Shown: positions 25,283-34,692 of the stretch, piece by piece
How the letters are laid out: every line of letters starts with the position of its first letter
Position numbering within the stretch: the stretch's first letter is position 1
Source of the DNA: Kaistia hirudinis
GTDB taxonomy: Bacteria; Pseudomonadota; Alphaproteobacteria; Rhizobiales; Kaistiaceae
NCBI RefSeq assembly: GCF_014196455.1
Contig: NZ_JACIDS010000003.1
Span: 434,001-498,000 of the forward strand
DNA length: 64,000 nucleotides
Direction: 5' to 3'
Program-made: the position numbers and the translations under genes
The notes under the pieces: generated by a model
Told to the model about the DNA's origin: nothing
The model's input: the letters and a program-made list of their open reading frames with translations, nothing else
Databases searched by the model: none

Positions 25283-26632
25283 TCAGAGGCGCTTGGTGCC
25301 GCCGCTTGCCGCCGCTGCCGCGTCAGTCAGGTCCTGGACCGTCTTCTGCGGCGTCGCCTGGCCGAGCAGCAGCGGGTGGATGATGTCGCCGACCTTGGCC
25401 TGGAAGTCGGGATACCAGGGCAGGGTGCGCGCCGGCACGACCTTGGACCCGGTCTCGAAGGTCTTCGAGATCAGAGGCAGGTCGTAATAGGTCGGGAAGG
25501 CGGCGATCACATCGGGGTCGGTGAAGAAGCCGGGATAGGGCGCCGCGAGGCCGGCAGCCTTGGCCCATTGGTTGAAGACGGTGAACTTGCCCGCCTTGTC
25601 CTTCCAGCCATAGTATTTCATCAGATCCCAGGTCGCGGCCTTGCGGTCGGCATCGGCGGCGGCGCCCATCTGAAGAACCTCGCCGATCTGCAGCGTGAAA
25701 TTCTTGCCGCCGATCGCCGACTGGAAGACGTTGTCCGACTGCGGACCCTTCAGGCTGCGGATCGACGTCAGGAAATAATGGTGCAGCACGAAGAAGGCGG
25801 CGTTGCCCTGCGCCATCTCGCTCGAAAGCTTGCCGGGGTCGTCGTTCAGAACCGACTTCGGCGCGAGCCCTTCCTGATACATGGCCTGCCACCATTCGAA
25901 GACGCCGACGGTCTTCGGATCATCGGCAAAGACCGGCTTGCCGCTCTCGTCGAAGGCGGTGATGCCCTCGTTGAGCAGATAGGTGTGCAGATATTCCTCG
26001 CAGAACTCCTTCACCCAATAGGCGACATAGGGAGAGGCGACGATGCCGCCCTCCTTCAGCGCCTTGGACGCGTCATAGATTTCCTTCAGCGTCGAGGGCA
26101 CGGCCGCGATATTCCCCTTGGCCAGCATGTCCTTGTTGTAGTGGAGCATGTGGACGGCCGAGAAATAGGGCACGCTGATCACGTCGCCGGCGGCGTTCAC
26201 ATGCCGGCCGCGCGCGCTCTCGAACATCTCGCCGAGCATATCGTTGACACCGGGCAGGCCGTTCAGCTTGCTCGCCCAGCCCTGGTCGATGAACTTCTGG
26301 GAATTATAGGCAAAGTTGTAGTAGAGATCGATCTTGTCGCCGCCGCGCAGACGCGTTTGGAGCGCCGAGGAATAGCCGAGATTCGGGATCACGGCGACGT
26401 TCACCGCCGGGTTCCCCTGTGCCGTCCATTCGGCGACGAGCTTCTTGATCGTGTCGGGCTGGAAGTCCCAGGCGAGCATGTCGAGCGTGCCGGTATAGGC
26501 AGCCGCCTCGGCGCCGCCGGCCATCAGGCCCGGCGTCATCGCCGCCAGCGCCGTGGCGCCGGACGCCTTCAGGAACGTCCTGCGATCCATCCGGCCCTGA
26601 AGCGAGCCGTCGGCCTTCCTCGTCTTCATCAT
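25283..26632 (-). CDS. extracellular solute-binding protein, family 1 (CUT1), Tat-exported
   Basis: 449 residues. After a short basic leader there is a Tat signal, MDRRTFLKASGATALAAM. The mature protein starts around AAAYTGTLDMLAWDF and has the family 1 features DLYYNFAYNSQKFIDQG and VISVPYFSAVHMLHYNKDML. ATG at 26632 was chosen because AAGGGG lies six bases before it; the upstream part of the open frame reads as non-coding. It is the first gene of the leftward transporter operon and lies behind a 364-base promoter region. Ligands of this class are usually sugars or sugar derivatives. Confidence 0.9.
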   Translation of the reverse strand: MMKTRKADGSLQGRMDRRTFLKASGATALAAMTPGLMAGGAEAAAYTGTLDMLAWDFQPDTIKKLVAEWTAQGNPAVNVAVIPNLGYSSALQTRLRGGDKIDLYYNFAYNSQKFIDQGWASKLNGLPGVNDMLGEMFESARGRHVNAAGDVISVPYFSAVHMLHYNKDMLAKGNIAAVPSTLKEIYDASKALKEGGIVASPYVAYWVKEFCEEYLHTYLLNEGITAFDESGKPVFADDPKTVGVFEWWQAMYQEGLAPKSVLNDDPGKLSSEMAQGNAAFFVLHHYFLTSIRSLKGPQSDNVFQSAIGGKNFTLQIGEVLQMGAAADADRKAATWDLMKYYGWKDKAGKFTVFNQWAKAAGLAAPYPGFFTDPDVIAAFPTYYDLPLISKTFETGSKVVPARTLPWYPDFQAKVGDIIHPLLLGQATPQKTVQDLTDAAAAASGGTKRL

Positions 26633-26996
26633 AGCTGACCCCTTCTGGAAGTAACTCGGTCCCATTCCACGGCAAGCCCCGACCCGCGCCCGCGGCGCCG
26701 ACGGTCCGGTTCTGCCATCCCTGCACCCGCCGAGGCTGTCATCCGCCATGGCTGTCGCCATGTCCTCGCGGTTGGCCGCTCCGGCATGGGCGACGTCACC
26801 ACCCTTGCGGGCTGCGCCATCGCCACTTCATCGATGGGCGGTCTCTTGGTCCGCCGCCCTTCTCGATCACCACGCTAAGTCGCGTATTTTCAAATATCAA
26901 CGCGCAATATCGTATGTAATAGAAACAAATCAGACGCGCCTGTGACCGGCAGGCATCTGGACGAGACCGCTGGCGCGGTCTCGCACGAGAAGGCGG
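26633..26996. promoter_or_regulatory. 364-base promoter region of the transporter/D-aminoacylase operon
   Basis: There is no gene in this stretch. The right half is AT-rich for this DNA. It contains CGCGT (26881) and ACGCG (26900) as the outer arms of a 24-base imperfect palindrome whose inner part is TATTTTCAAATA (26885-26896). That is a reasonable operator for the leftward operon starting at 26632. An 8-base hairpin, GAGACCGC (26963-26970) with GCGGTCTC (26975-26982), lies 15 bases after the aminotransferase stop and may be its terminator, although no T tract follows. Confidence 0.5.
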
Positions 26997-28304
26997 CTAA
27001 CGCATTGTCTTCAAGACGGTTTCGGCAACATCCAGGGTGCGCTCGACATCGGCCTCGCTATGGGCGGCGCTGATATGATTGCGTTTGATCGCCAGCGGCA
27101 GCATGAAGATGCCGTGCTCGATCATCGCTGACCGGAACCCGACATCCCGGGCGGTGTCGTTGCGCAGGAGATCCTCGTAGCGCTCGACGGTCCCGTCCAT
27201 GAAATAGGGCGTGAAGACCGAACCGTAGCCGGCGGAGATCATGGCGATGCCGAGCCGGTCGGCGATCTCCTGCAGGCCGGTGCGCATGCGCTCGCCGAGG
27301 CGGAAGGTCCGCTCGTAGACGCTGCCATCTTCCAGTGCGGCGATGGTCGCCAGAGCGGCCGCCGTGCCGACGGGATGACCGTTATAGGTGCCGCCGACGA
27401 ACACCTTGCCGCCGGGCGCCGTGGAGAACTGCATCATCAGATCGCGCCGGCCGGCGACGACGGCGCAGGGATACCCATTGGCGATCGCCTTCGCCATGGT
27501 GGTCAGGTCCGGCTTGACGCCGAGTTTGGCCTGATAGCCGCCGAGCCCGTGGCGGAAGCCGGTGATGACCTCGTCGAAGACCAGCACGATGCCGTGCTCG
27601 TCGCAGAGGCGGCGCAGCCCTTCGACGAAATCCTGCCGCGGCAGGACGCAGCCGATATTGTGCGGGATCGCCTCGAGGAAGATCGCGGCGATCTCGCCCG
27701 GATGGGCGGCGATGGCGGCCTCGACGGCGTCGAGATCGTTGAAGCGCACGACGATCGTGTTGTCGATCGCATCCTGGAGCTGTCCTGCCGAGCCGGGATC
27801 CTTCTGGCCGATCTTCTCGGGCGAGCTGATGATGTTCATCAGCAGATAGTCGTGCCAGCCGTGAAACGTGCCCTGGAACTTGATCAGCTTGCTGCGGCCG
27901 GTGACACCCCGGGCAAGCCGGACGGCCATATAGGTCGCCTCGGAGCCGGAGGAGAAGGTGAGCGCCATCTCCGCCGAGGGGACATGCTCCACCACCTTCT
28001 CGGCGAGACGGATCTCTGCCTCCGTGACGCCGACGCCGACCATGTCGACGCCGTGGAGCGCCTCGGCGACGGCGGCGTTGACGCCCGGATGGTTGTGGCC
28101 CAGCAAGATCGGCCCGAAGGCGGCGTGATAGTCGAGATAGGTATTGCCGTCGACATCGCGGATATAGGCGCCCTCGGCCCAATCCCAGGAATAGGGCCTG
28201 GCGAGGCGCCGCGTGGCGGAATTGACCCCGCCGGGGATGACCTGACCCGCCCGCTTGGCCAGCGCTTGCGAATGGCTGTTCGGCATTTTCGGGTGCGCGT
28301 TCAT
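26997..28304 (-). CDS. class III aminotransferase, glutamate-1-semialdehyde aminomutase-like
   Basis: 435 residues with fold type I PLP features: SGSEATYMAVRLARG, D244 in VFDEVITGFR, and the PLP lysine K272 in TMAKAIANGYP. The N-terminal IPGGVNSATRR resembles glutamate-1-semialdehyde 2,1-aminomutase. A haem-pathway hemL would not be expected in a catabolic operon, so this is more likely an aminotransferase or aminomutase for an amine or amino acid from the neighbouring pathway. The start overlaps the amidohydrolase stop (ATGA). Confidence 0.88.
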   Translation of the reverse strand: MNAHPKMPNSHSQALAKRAGQVIPGGVNSATRRLARPYSWDWAEGAYIRDVDGNTYLDYHAAFGPILLGHNHPGVNAAVAEALHGVDMVGVGVTEAEIRLAEKVVEHVPSAEMALTFSSGSEATYMAVRLARGVTGRSKLIKFQGTFHGWHDYLLMNIISSPEKIGQKDPGSAGQLQDAIDNTIVVRFNDLDAVEAAIAAHPGEIAAIFLEAIPHNIGCVLPRQDFVEGLRRLCDEHGIVLVFDEVITGFRHGLGGYQAKLGVKPDLTTMAKAIANGYPCAVVAGRRDLMMQFSTAPGGKVFVGGTYNGHPVGTAAALATIAALEDGSVYERTFRLGERMRTGLQEIADRLGIAMISAGYGSVFTPYFMDGTVERYEDLLRNDTARDVGFRSAMIEHGIFMLPLAIKRNHISAAHSEADVERTLDVAETVLKTMR

Positions 28305-29191
28305 GAGCTCAGTCCCAGCAGTGCGAGGCTGTCGCGATGGATGATGGCCTCGATCTGCTCCTCGGGGATGCGCGGCAGCGCCGTCCCCTTGGTGATCGCA
28401 TTGACGTTCCGCAGCGCCGCCAGCGTCTCGGCCGGCGTGGTGATCGGATAGTCCGAGGCAAAGAGCAGCTTGCCGAGGACGTTCCACTCATAGGCCTTCA
28501 TCAGCGCCTCGTAGTGGGTCCAGGGCCGGTACATGAGGCCCGAAATATCGGCATAGACATGGGGATGCTTGCGGATGACGACGGCGGTATCGACCGTCCA
28601 GGGATGGCCCATATGCGCCATGATTATCTTCAGATCGGGGTAGCGCATCGCGATCTCGTCGACGACGAGCGGATGGGCGTAGCGGATCGGCGCCATGCGG
28701 ACCGGCGAGGTGCCGATATGAAACAGGATCGGCAGGCCGTGCCGCTCGGCCTCGCGATAGATCGCGAGCGCGCGGCTCTCCAGCGGATCGAACACCTGGT
28801 AGTTGGCGCCCATCTTGATGCCGCGCAGACCGAGATCGGACCGGCTGCGCTCGATCTCGGTGAGCGCGAGCGGGTCGTGCGGATGCACCGACATGAAGCC
28901 GATCAGGCGGTCGGGATGCGCCTTGACGAAGGTCGCGGTGACATCATTGACGCCGACCGCGACGTCGCCCGGTTCGTTGAAGCCGTTGACGCCGCCGGTA
29001 CGCTCGCCGGGCGCCCAGGCGACGCCGAACACGATCGACTTGTCCGCCGGTGCCTGCGCCGCCAGATGCTCTTCCCAATTGTAGACGGACTCGACCACGC
29101 GGTCCGGGCGCCAGTTCGGATTGCTGCGGCGATTCTCCTTCGGAATCGCGCCGCGAAACTGCGGGGTGTGGGTGTGGACGTCGATGATCAT
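28301..29191 (-). CDS. amidohydrolase family protein (Amidohydrolase_2, COG2159)
   Basis: 296 residues of a TIM-barrel metal hydrolase. The N-terminal metal motif is H6/H8 in IDVHTHT. The later FHIGTSP and IIMAHMGHPW segments, then FASDYPITTP near the C-terminus, carry the other metal and catalytic residues of the ACMSD/gamma-resorcylate decarboxylase superfamily. The reaction may be hydrolysis or non-oxidative decarboxylation. It lies between the IclR gene and the aminotransferase gene, overlapping both by four bases. Confidence 0.87.
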   Translation of the reverse strand: MIIDVHTHTPQFRGAIPKENRRSNPNWRPDRVVESVYNWEEHLAAQAPADKSIVFGVAWAPGERTGGVNGFNEPGDVAVGVNDVTATFVKAHPDRLIGFMSVHPHDPLALTEIERSRSDLGLRGIKMGANYQVFDPLESRALAIYREAERHGLPILFHIGTSPVRMAPIRYAHPLVVDEIAMRYPDLKIIMAHMGHPWTVDTAVVIRKHPHVYADISGLMYRPWTHYEALMKAYEWNVLGKLLFASDYPITTPAETLAALRNVNAITKGTALPRIPEEQIEAIIHRDSLALLGLSS

Positions 29192-29982
29192 GCCGTCTGC
29201 TCTGAAGATGCGAAGCCGAGGTCGTGGGAAATGTCGCCGGCCGCGGCGCGGACGATGCGGATCAGATCCGGCATGGTTTCGTCGCTGACGCGCGTGGTCG
29301 GTCCGGAAATCGAGACGGACGCGATGACCTTGCCAGAATGGTCGCGGATCGGCGCCGCGATGCAGGCGAGGCCCTCCTCCATCTCCTCGATGTCGGTGGC
29401 GTAGCCCTGGCGGCGGATCGTCTCGATCTGGGCCGCGAGGGTCGCGATGTCGTCGATCGTATGCGGCGTGAGACGGCCGAAGCGTATGCCGGCCAGGAGC
29501 GCGCGTCGCGTCGGCTCGTCCTGGAAGGCGAGCAGCGCCTTGCCGACGCCCGAGCAATAGAGCGGATCGCGGAAGCCGACGAAGGAGGACATGCGCACCG
29601 AACGGTTGCTGTCGATCTTGTCGATGCACAGCGCCGTATCCTCCGCCAGCACGGCGAGGTGAACGGTCTCGCTGGTGGCCTGCATCAGGCGCTCGATGTG
29701 CGGCTTGGCGATCTGGCGCAGATCGAGATCGCCGAGCGCGCGGGCGCCGATCGTCAGGGCGAGCGTGCCGAGGCGATAGGTCTGCCGCTCCGGATCGCGG
29801 TCGACGAAACGTCGCGCCGTCAGCGTGGCCAGCACGCGGAACACGGTGCTCTTGGGCAGCCCGGTCGCCGCCGTAATGTCATCGACACCCAGCGCACCGT
29901 TTCGCTCCGCCACGCACTGGATGATGTCCAGGGCCCGGTCGATGGAGCGGACGGCATAGCGCTCGTTTTCCGAAGAATTCAT
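29188..29982 (-). CDS. IclR family transcriptional regulator
   Basis: 264 residues. The winged helix covers about residues 10-75 with VDDITAATGLPKSTVFRVLATL; the effector domain follows, with DPLYCSGVGKALLAF and the ASVSISGPTTR tail. It is the first gene of a leftward operon with the amidohydrolase and aminotransferase. A 15-base palindrome five bases before its start suggests autoregulation. Confidence 0.92.
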   Translation of the reverse strand: MNSSENERYAVRSIDRALDIIQCVAERNGALGVDDITAATGLPKSTVFRVLATLTARRFVDRDPERQTYRLGTLALTIGARALGDLDLRQIAKPHIERLMQATSETVHLAVLAEDTALCIDKIDSNRSVRMSSFVGFRDPLYCSGVGKALLAFQDEPTRRALLAGIRFGRLTPHTIDDIATLAAQIETIRRQGYATDIEEMEEGLACIAAPIRDHSGKVIASVSISGPTTRVSDETMPDLIRIVRAAAGDISHDLGFASSEQTA

Positions 29983-29986
29983 CTAG

Positions 29987-30001
29987 TGAATTCCGAATTC
30001 A
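29987..30001. promoter_or_regulatory. palindromic operator upstream of the IclR gene
   Basis: TGAATTCCGAATTCA is perfectly palindromic around the central C. It sits directly before the iclR start codon (29982), where a bound protein would block transcription or initiation. Known IclR-family operators are short AT-rich palindromes of this kind. Confidence 0.6.
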
Positions 30002-30387
30002 TTCTGTATAAGAAGCTAGAGCGAGCGCGGCGCGCCCGTCAAGGGGCGCCGTGCAAATGCCGGCTGATACAGCCCGGCCGGGCATAAGCGACCACGCACC
30101 TGGCCGGCCTCGGCAACAGGATCGCGCGCGATTGGCGCGCCCAGGCTTCCTTGGGCGGGATCGTCCGCACGGGCTGGACCGGACTGCGATCAAGGCCCGC
30201 CCGGGCAGCTACAGCGGCTCGCCACGGCGTGGCGGCAGCAGGCTAGCGCCGGGCGGCAATGTCCGTTGATATCGGACCTAGTCGCGCCGCTTCGATGCCG
30301 AAGAGGAGGTCAACAAGCGCCGCGGAAGGCATCGGGACGGGATCGGCTCATTCCCCGAAGACCCGTCCATTCCCTCCCGGCCCTGTC
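30002..30387. other. 386-base interval between IclR operon and GMC gene
   Basis: No gene is supported here. The 5' 30 bases on the - strand side contain TTATAC as a possible -10 element for iclR. The remainder is GC-rich with several short inverted repeats (for example GGCCGGCC-like runs near 30080-30110), and no frame has a recognisable product. Confidence 0.4.
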
Positions 30388-32100
30388 TCAATGCCGGCTC
30401 AACTGGTCGGCGATCTTTTCGGCGATCATGATCGTGGGCAGATTGGTGTTGGCGCAGGGGATCGTCGGCATGATCGAGGCGTCGCTGACATAGAGGCCGT
30501 CCAGGCCGCGCACCTTGCCGTTGGAATCCGTCACGGCCATCCTGTCGCCGTCGGGTCCCATGCGGCAGGTGCAGGACGGGTGCCAGACGCCGCCGACCGT
30601 CTCGGCGATATAGGCTTCGAGCTCGTCGCGATTGGCGGCGAGCCGCTTCGGGTCATTGAAGTTCGAGAGCATGTAGGGGAAGGCCTTCTCGCGCAGCGGG
30701 CCGATCAGGTCGAGGCCCATCGCGCCTACGCCGGTGACGACCGCGCCGAGCCGCGACTGCTTCGAGAAGAGCTTGCCGAATTCCGACATGCCGCCGGCAT
30801 AGATCCCGGAGATAACCCCGTTGAGGCTCGGATCCGTGGCGAGGCCGACCGCGCGCTCGAACGCGTCCGCTAGGCGCACCAGATCGCGGCGGTCGGAGAG
30901 CATGCGGAAATCGATCCGCGGCGGCCCATCCGGCGCGGCGGGGTCGAGCAGCAGTTGGCCGCGCGAATAGGACTTGTTGACCCAAAAGAAGAGCGAGCCG
31001 AGCTGCCCGCCGACGGAGTGCCAGGCCGCCCGCGTCACGAAATTCATGTGCATGTCGCCGGGCGGGCAGCCCTCGATGCCCGAGGAGAAGCGGTAGCCGA
31101 TCGGGATGTGGTAATCGAGCGGTCCCTTCTGCCGCGCGCCGGGCTTGAGGAACGGCACCAGCCCGGACGAGGGGTGTTCCATCAGGTTCTGCCCGACGCC
31201 CGGCAGATGATGCAGCGTTTCGATGCCGCAATCCGCCAGATGCGGCGCCGGGCCGATGCCCGATCGCATCAGGATCGCCGGCGAGGCGAGCGCACCGGAG
31301 CAGACGATGATGCGGTGGGCGCGCAATTCCTCTTTCTCGCCGCCGCGTTGCACGAGCACGCCACGCGCGCGGCCCTCGGTGACGACGATGCGCGAGACGC
31401 GGGTCTCCGTGCGGATCTCGAGATTGGGACGGCGGCGGACCTCGGGCGTCAGATAGGCCCAGGCGGTGCTGACGCGCCGCTTCTGCTCGTCCATGTTGAC
31501 GGTCATCTCGAAGATGCCGTCATCCCACCGTCCGTTCTGGTCGGGCAGGAAGGGGATGCCGCGCATGGCGCAGAGCGCCAGCATGGCATCGGTGAACGGC
31601 GTCCAGATCTCGGCGCCTCGACGGCGGATCGGAAACGGACCGGTCTGGCCGTGCAGCTCGTTGTCGATGTCGAGGTCGCGCTCGAGCTTCTTGAAATAGG
31701 GCAGGCATTCCTTGAAGGACCAGCCTTCGACGCCCATCTGGCCCCACTCGTCATAATCATGGGGCGAGCCGCGATTGGCGCCGACGCCGTTGATCGCCGA
31801 GCCGCCTCCGAGCACGCGGGCCTGCTCGTAGCGCGTCGTCTTGCGGTCGGGACGATTGGACCCGGAATAGGGCAGCGAAGCTTTGAGATTGTCCCAGGTG
31901 TAGCGGGGGTTGGAATAGGCGATGCCCGGATAGGGGCTGGCGAGATCGGGGAAATCTTCCGGCCGCGCCGCGTCGATGCCGGCCTCGAGCAGGATGACCC
32001 TGACGGCCGGGTTCTCGGTCAGCCGGGAGGCGAGCACGCAGCCCGACGACCCGCCGCCCACGATGATGTAGTCCGTCTCGATGGTCGTTGCGGTGCTCAT
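30388..32100 (-). CDS. GMC family FAD-dependent oxidoreductase (choline dehydrogenase-like)
   Basis: 570 residues. The FAD motif is DYIIVGGGSSGCVLASRL from about residue 11. GMC signature 1 is LGGGSAINGVGANRG, and signature 2 is GALASPAILMRSGIG. The active-site His lies in WHPSCTCRMG, and the C-terminal NTNLPTIMIAEKIA segment completes the site. ATG at 32100 is preferred over GTG at 32106, since AAGGA stands eight bases before it. It likely oxidises an alcohol; the dehydratase and aldehyde dehydrogenase genes upstream read in the same direction, the dehydratase ending 88 bases away. Confidence 0.9.
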   Translation of the reverse strand: MSTATTIETDYIIVGGGSSGCVLASRLTENPAVRVILLEAGIDAARPEDFPDLASPYPGIAYSNPRYTWDNLKASLPYSGSNRPDRKTTRYEQARVLGGGSAINGVGANRGSPHDYDEWGQMGVEGWSFKECLPYFKKLERDLDIDNELHGQTGPFPIRRRGAEIWTPFTDAMLALCAMRGIPFLPDQNGRWDDGIFEMTVNMDEQKRRVSTAWAYLTPEVRRRPNLEIRTETRVSRIVVTEGRARGVLVQRGGEKEELRAHRIIVCSGALASPAILMRSGIGPAPHLADCGIETLHHLPGVGQNLMEHPSSGLVPFLKPGARQKGPLDYHIPIGYRFSSGIEGCPPGDMHMNFVTRAAWHSVGGQLGSLFFWVNKSYSRGQLLLDPAAPDGPPRIDFRMLSDRRDLVRLADAFERAVGLATDPSLNGVISGIYAGGMSEFGKLFSKQSRLGAVVTGVGAMGLDLIGPLREKAFPYMLSNFNDPKRLAANRDELEAYIAETVGGVWHPSCTCRMGPDGDRMAVTDSNGKVRGLDGLYVSDASIMPTIPCANTNLPTIMIAEKIADQLSRH

Positions 32101-32188
32101 TCCCACGATCCTTGATCGCTTGTGTTATCCAAGCCTTGTGAAGGGGCCGCTGCGGGCGCCGACGGCGCGCCCCGCGGGGCTGCCCCGG

Positions 32189-33160
32189 TCATTCCGGCAT
32201 GTCGAGTGCCGTGTCGTCGGCGCCGCATATGAGCGTCGCGATGCGCTCATGCGGCTTCAACCGGATCTTGCCGAGGTTCAGCGCCGCGATCGCCGCCGCT
32301 GCCGAGAGATCCGCGCGAATGGCGAATTCGGAGAGGATCCAGCGGGCGGCGGCGAGCAGTTGCTCGTCCTCGACCAGGACGACCTCTTCGACATGCTTCG
32401 AGACGATGTCGTAGATGAGCGGAGCGGTCATGCCGCACGACATCGTCGCGACCCGCGTCCACTGGCGTTCCAGCCGCACCGGTCCGCCGGCCGCCAGCGC
32501 CGCATGCAGGGTCGGGCTGCCGGTCGGCTCGATGCCGATGATGCGCGCCTTGGGATTGCGGGCATGCACGACGGTGGCGAGGCCGGCGATGAGGCCGCCG
32601 CCGCCGATGGCGACGAGATAGACATCGGCGTCCGGAACCGCGTCGAGCATCTCCAGCGCCACCGTGCCCTGGCCGATTACGACATCGGGATCCTTGAAGG
32701 GGTGGAAATAGATCGCCCCTTCGCGCGCCGCATGTTCGGCTGCCGCAGCATCGGCGTCGTCCCATTTCTCGCCCACGATGCGGATCGTGGCGTTCCATTC
32801 GGAGAGCGCCTTGATCTTGGCGCGGGACGCGTTGGGCGGCAGATAGATCGTCGTCGGAACACCGGCGAGAAAGCCCGCCCGCGCCACCGCCATGCCGTGA
32901 TTGCCACCGGAGGCGGTGACGATGCCGTGGGCGAGCTTCTCGCGCGGCGTCGTCAAGAGGCGGTTCATCGCGCCGCGCGCCTTGAAGGCGCCGGTCACCT
33001 GAAGCGATTCGAGCTTCAGGAAAAGCGGGTTGGCCACGGGGCGGTTGCGCACTTCCGTGACCTCGATCATGGGCGTGCGACGGATGTGACCCGCAATGCG
33101 GGCGGCGGCGGCCTCGATGGCCTCCACGGTGATGGCGGGCGAGCCCTGTTCCTCGATCAT
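32189..33160 (-). CDS. PLP-dependent serine/threonine dehydratase family protein
   Basis: 323 residues, fold type II. The PLP lysine is K60 in TGAFKARGA, followed by the asparagine loop SGGNHGMA and the phosphate-binding glycine loop GGGGLIAG. It should dehydrate a beta-hydroxy amino acid to a keto acid and ammonia, or act on a related substrate (hydroxyectoine-type EutB is one close relative). There is no regulatory ACT domain, so it is a catabolic form. The start lies one base after the aldehyde dehydrogenase stop. Confidence 0.9.
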   Translation of the reverse strand: MIEEQGSPAITVEAIEAAAARIAGHIRRTPMIEVTEVRNRPVANPLFLKLESLQVTGAFKARGAMNRLLTTPREKLAHGIVTASGGNHGMAVARAGFLAGVPTTIYLPPNASRAKIKALSEWNATIRIVGEKWDDADAAAAEHAAREGAIYFHPFKDPDVVIGQGTVALEMLDAVPDADVYLVAIGGGGLIAGLATVVHARNPKARIIGIEPTGSPTLHAALAAGGPVRLERQWTRVATMSCGMTAPLIYDIVSKHVEEVVLVEDEQLLAAARWILSEFAIRADLSAAAAIAALNLGKIRLKPHERIATLICGADDTALDMPE

Positions 33161-33161
33161 G

Positions 33162-34655
33162 TCAGGGCTCCAGATGGAAGGTGATGGTCTTCAGGTCGGA
33201 CATCTCCAGCAGCGTGTGCCGCCCGCCCGTCCGCCCCGTTCCCGAGGACGTGCCGGCCGCGCCGCCGACCGGGACATGGGTCTCCCAATAGCTGGAGGCC
33301 TCGTTGACATTGACGACGCCGCAGCGGATCCGCTCCGCATGACGGAAGGCGCGGCTCACATCGCGGGTGAACAGCGCCGCCGAGAGCCCCATCGGGCTCT
33401 TCGCCGCCAGGGCGTAGAGTTCCTCGTCCGAGCCGAAGCGCAGGATCGGAATGACCGGTCCGAACGTCTCGTCGCAGTGGAGGGCCGAGTCCGGAGGCAC
33501 GTCGACGATCACCGTCGGCTCGTAATAGAGGTTCGTCGGCATGTTTTTGGCGCGGCTGCCGCCGGTCAGGATCTTCGCGCCGAGGCTCACCGCCTCGGCA
33601 AGGTGGCTGTCGACCTTGCCGGCATTCTCCTCATTATTGAGGGCGCCGAGCTTCGAAGCCGGATCGGTCGAGGCCATCGGTTTGATCTGGCCGACGGCTT
33701 CCACGATCCGTTCGACGAGCGCGTCATGCACCCGCGCATCCACGAGCACGCGCTCCGTGGCGGTGCAGGTCTGGCCGGCATTGGCGAGGGCACTCTTGAC
33801 GATGCAGCCGGCTGCCCGGTCCAGGTCGGCATCGTCCAGCACGATGGTCGGCCCGTTGCCGCCGAGTTCGAGAAGCTGCGCCTTGCCGATCGAGCGGGCT
33901 GCGATGACCTTGCCGGTCTCGGACGAGCCGGTGAAGGCGATGCCCTGCGTTTCCGGCGACGTCACGAGCGTGTCGCCGACGACAGGCCCCTCGCCGGTGA
34001 CGAGTTGCACCGTCCCCTCCGGTACCCCGGCCGCGATCATGCACTCCATGAGCAGCATGGCGCAGAGCGAGGTCGTCGGCGCCGGTGTCCAGACCAGCGC
34101 ATTGCCGGTGGCGATGCCGGGACCGAGGTAATAGATCGAGGGCAGGGCAACGGGATAGTTCCACGGCGTGATCACGCCGAAGACGCCCTTGGGCTGAAGG
34201 ATCGACAGGGCCCGCTTGGCGGGATCCTCGAGCGGGATGCTCGCGGTCTCCAGCCATTTGATCTGCTCGCCGGCATTGCGGAATGCCTTGGCGGCGCCGG
34301 CGGTCTCGCCCCGCGCCTCGGCGATCGGCTTGCCCTGCTCCAGGCTGAGCAGCGTCGCGATCTCGTCGGCGCGGCGATCGATCTCCGCGCCGATCGCCTG
34401 GCAGAGCGCGGCGCGCTGCCAGACCGGCATCGAGGCGAGCTTCCAGGCATTCTCACGGGCCGAGGCAATGGCGCGGTGGGCATCATCGCGCGAGCCGAGC
34501 GGCAGCCAGCCGACATCCTGGCCCGTGCTCGGGCTGACGACGCGCAGCCACTCCTTGCCGGTTCCGCTTTCCCAGCTGCCATTGATGAACATCTGGCCGA
34601 GCCGTGCGCCGGCCTCCGGGCGGTCATGAACTTCCAGCCCCTTCAAGAACCGCAC
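33162..34655 (-). CDS. NAD(P)+-dependent aldehyde dehydrogenase
   Basis: About 497 residues. The catalytic pair is present: Glu in LELGGNGP and Cys in NAGQTCTATERV. The NAD segment GVITPWNYPVAL and the late FGPVIPILRFGS motif fit the succinate-semialdehyde/betaine aldehyde dehydrogenase group. I prefer the GTG at 34655, which has AAGAAGG eight bases upstream; a TTG at 34709 would add 18 residues that overlap the operator repeats. It is the first gene of a unit with the dehydratase and perhaps the GMC oxidoreductase. Confidence 0.88.
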   Translation of the reverse strand: MRFLKGLEVHDRPEAGARLGQMFINGSWESGTGKEWLRVVSPSTGQDVGWLPLGSRDDAHRAIASARENAWKLASMPVWQRAALCQAIGAEIDRRADEIATLLSLEQGKPIAEARGETAGAAKAFRNAGEQIKWLETASIPLEDPAKRALSILQPKGVFGVITPWNYPVALPSIYYLGPGIATGNALVWTPAPTTSLCAMLLMECMIAAGVPEGTVQLVTGEGPVVGDTLVTSPETQGIAFTGSSETGKVIAARSIGKAQLLELGGNGPTIVLDDADLDRAAGCIVKSALANAGQTCTATERVLVDARVHDALVERIVEAVGQIKPMASTDPASKLGALNNEENAGKVDSHLAEAVSLGAKILTGGSRAKNMPTNLYYEPTVIVDVPPDSALHCDETFGPVIPILRFGSDEELYALAAKSPMGLSAALFTRDVSRAFRHAERIRCGVVNVNEASSYWETHVPVGGAAGTSSGTGRTGGRHTLLEMSDLKTITFHLEP

Positions 34656-34692
34656 GTTTCCCACCTTCTTGTTGCTGTACTTCTCGATCGAA

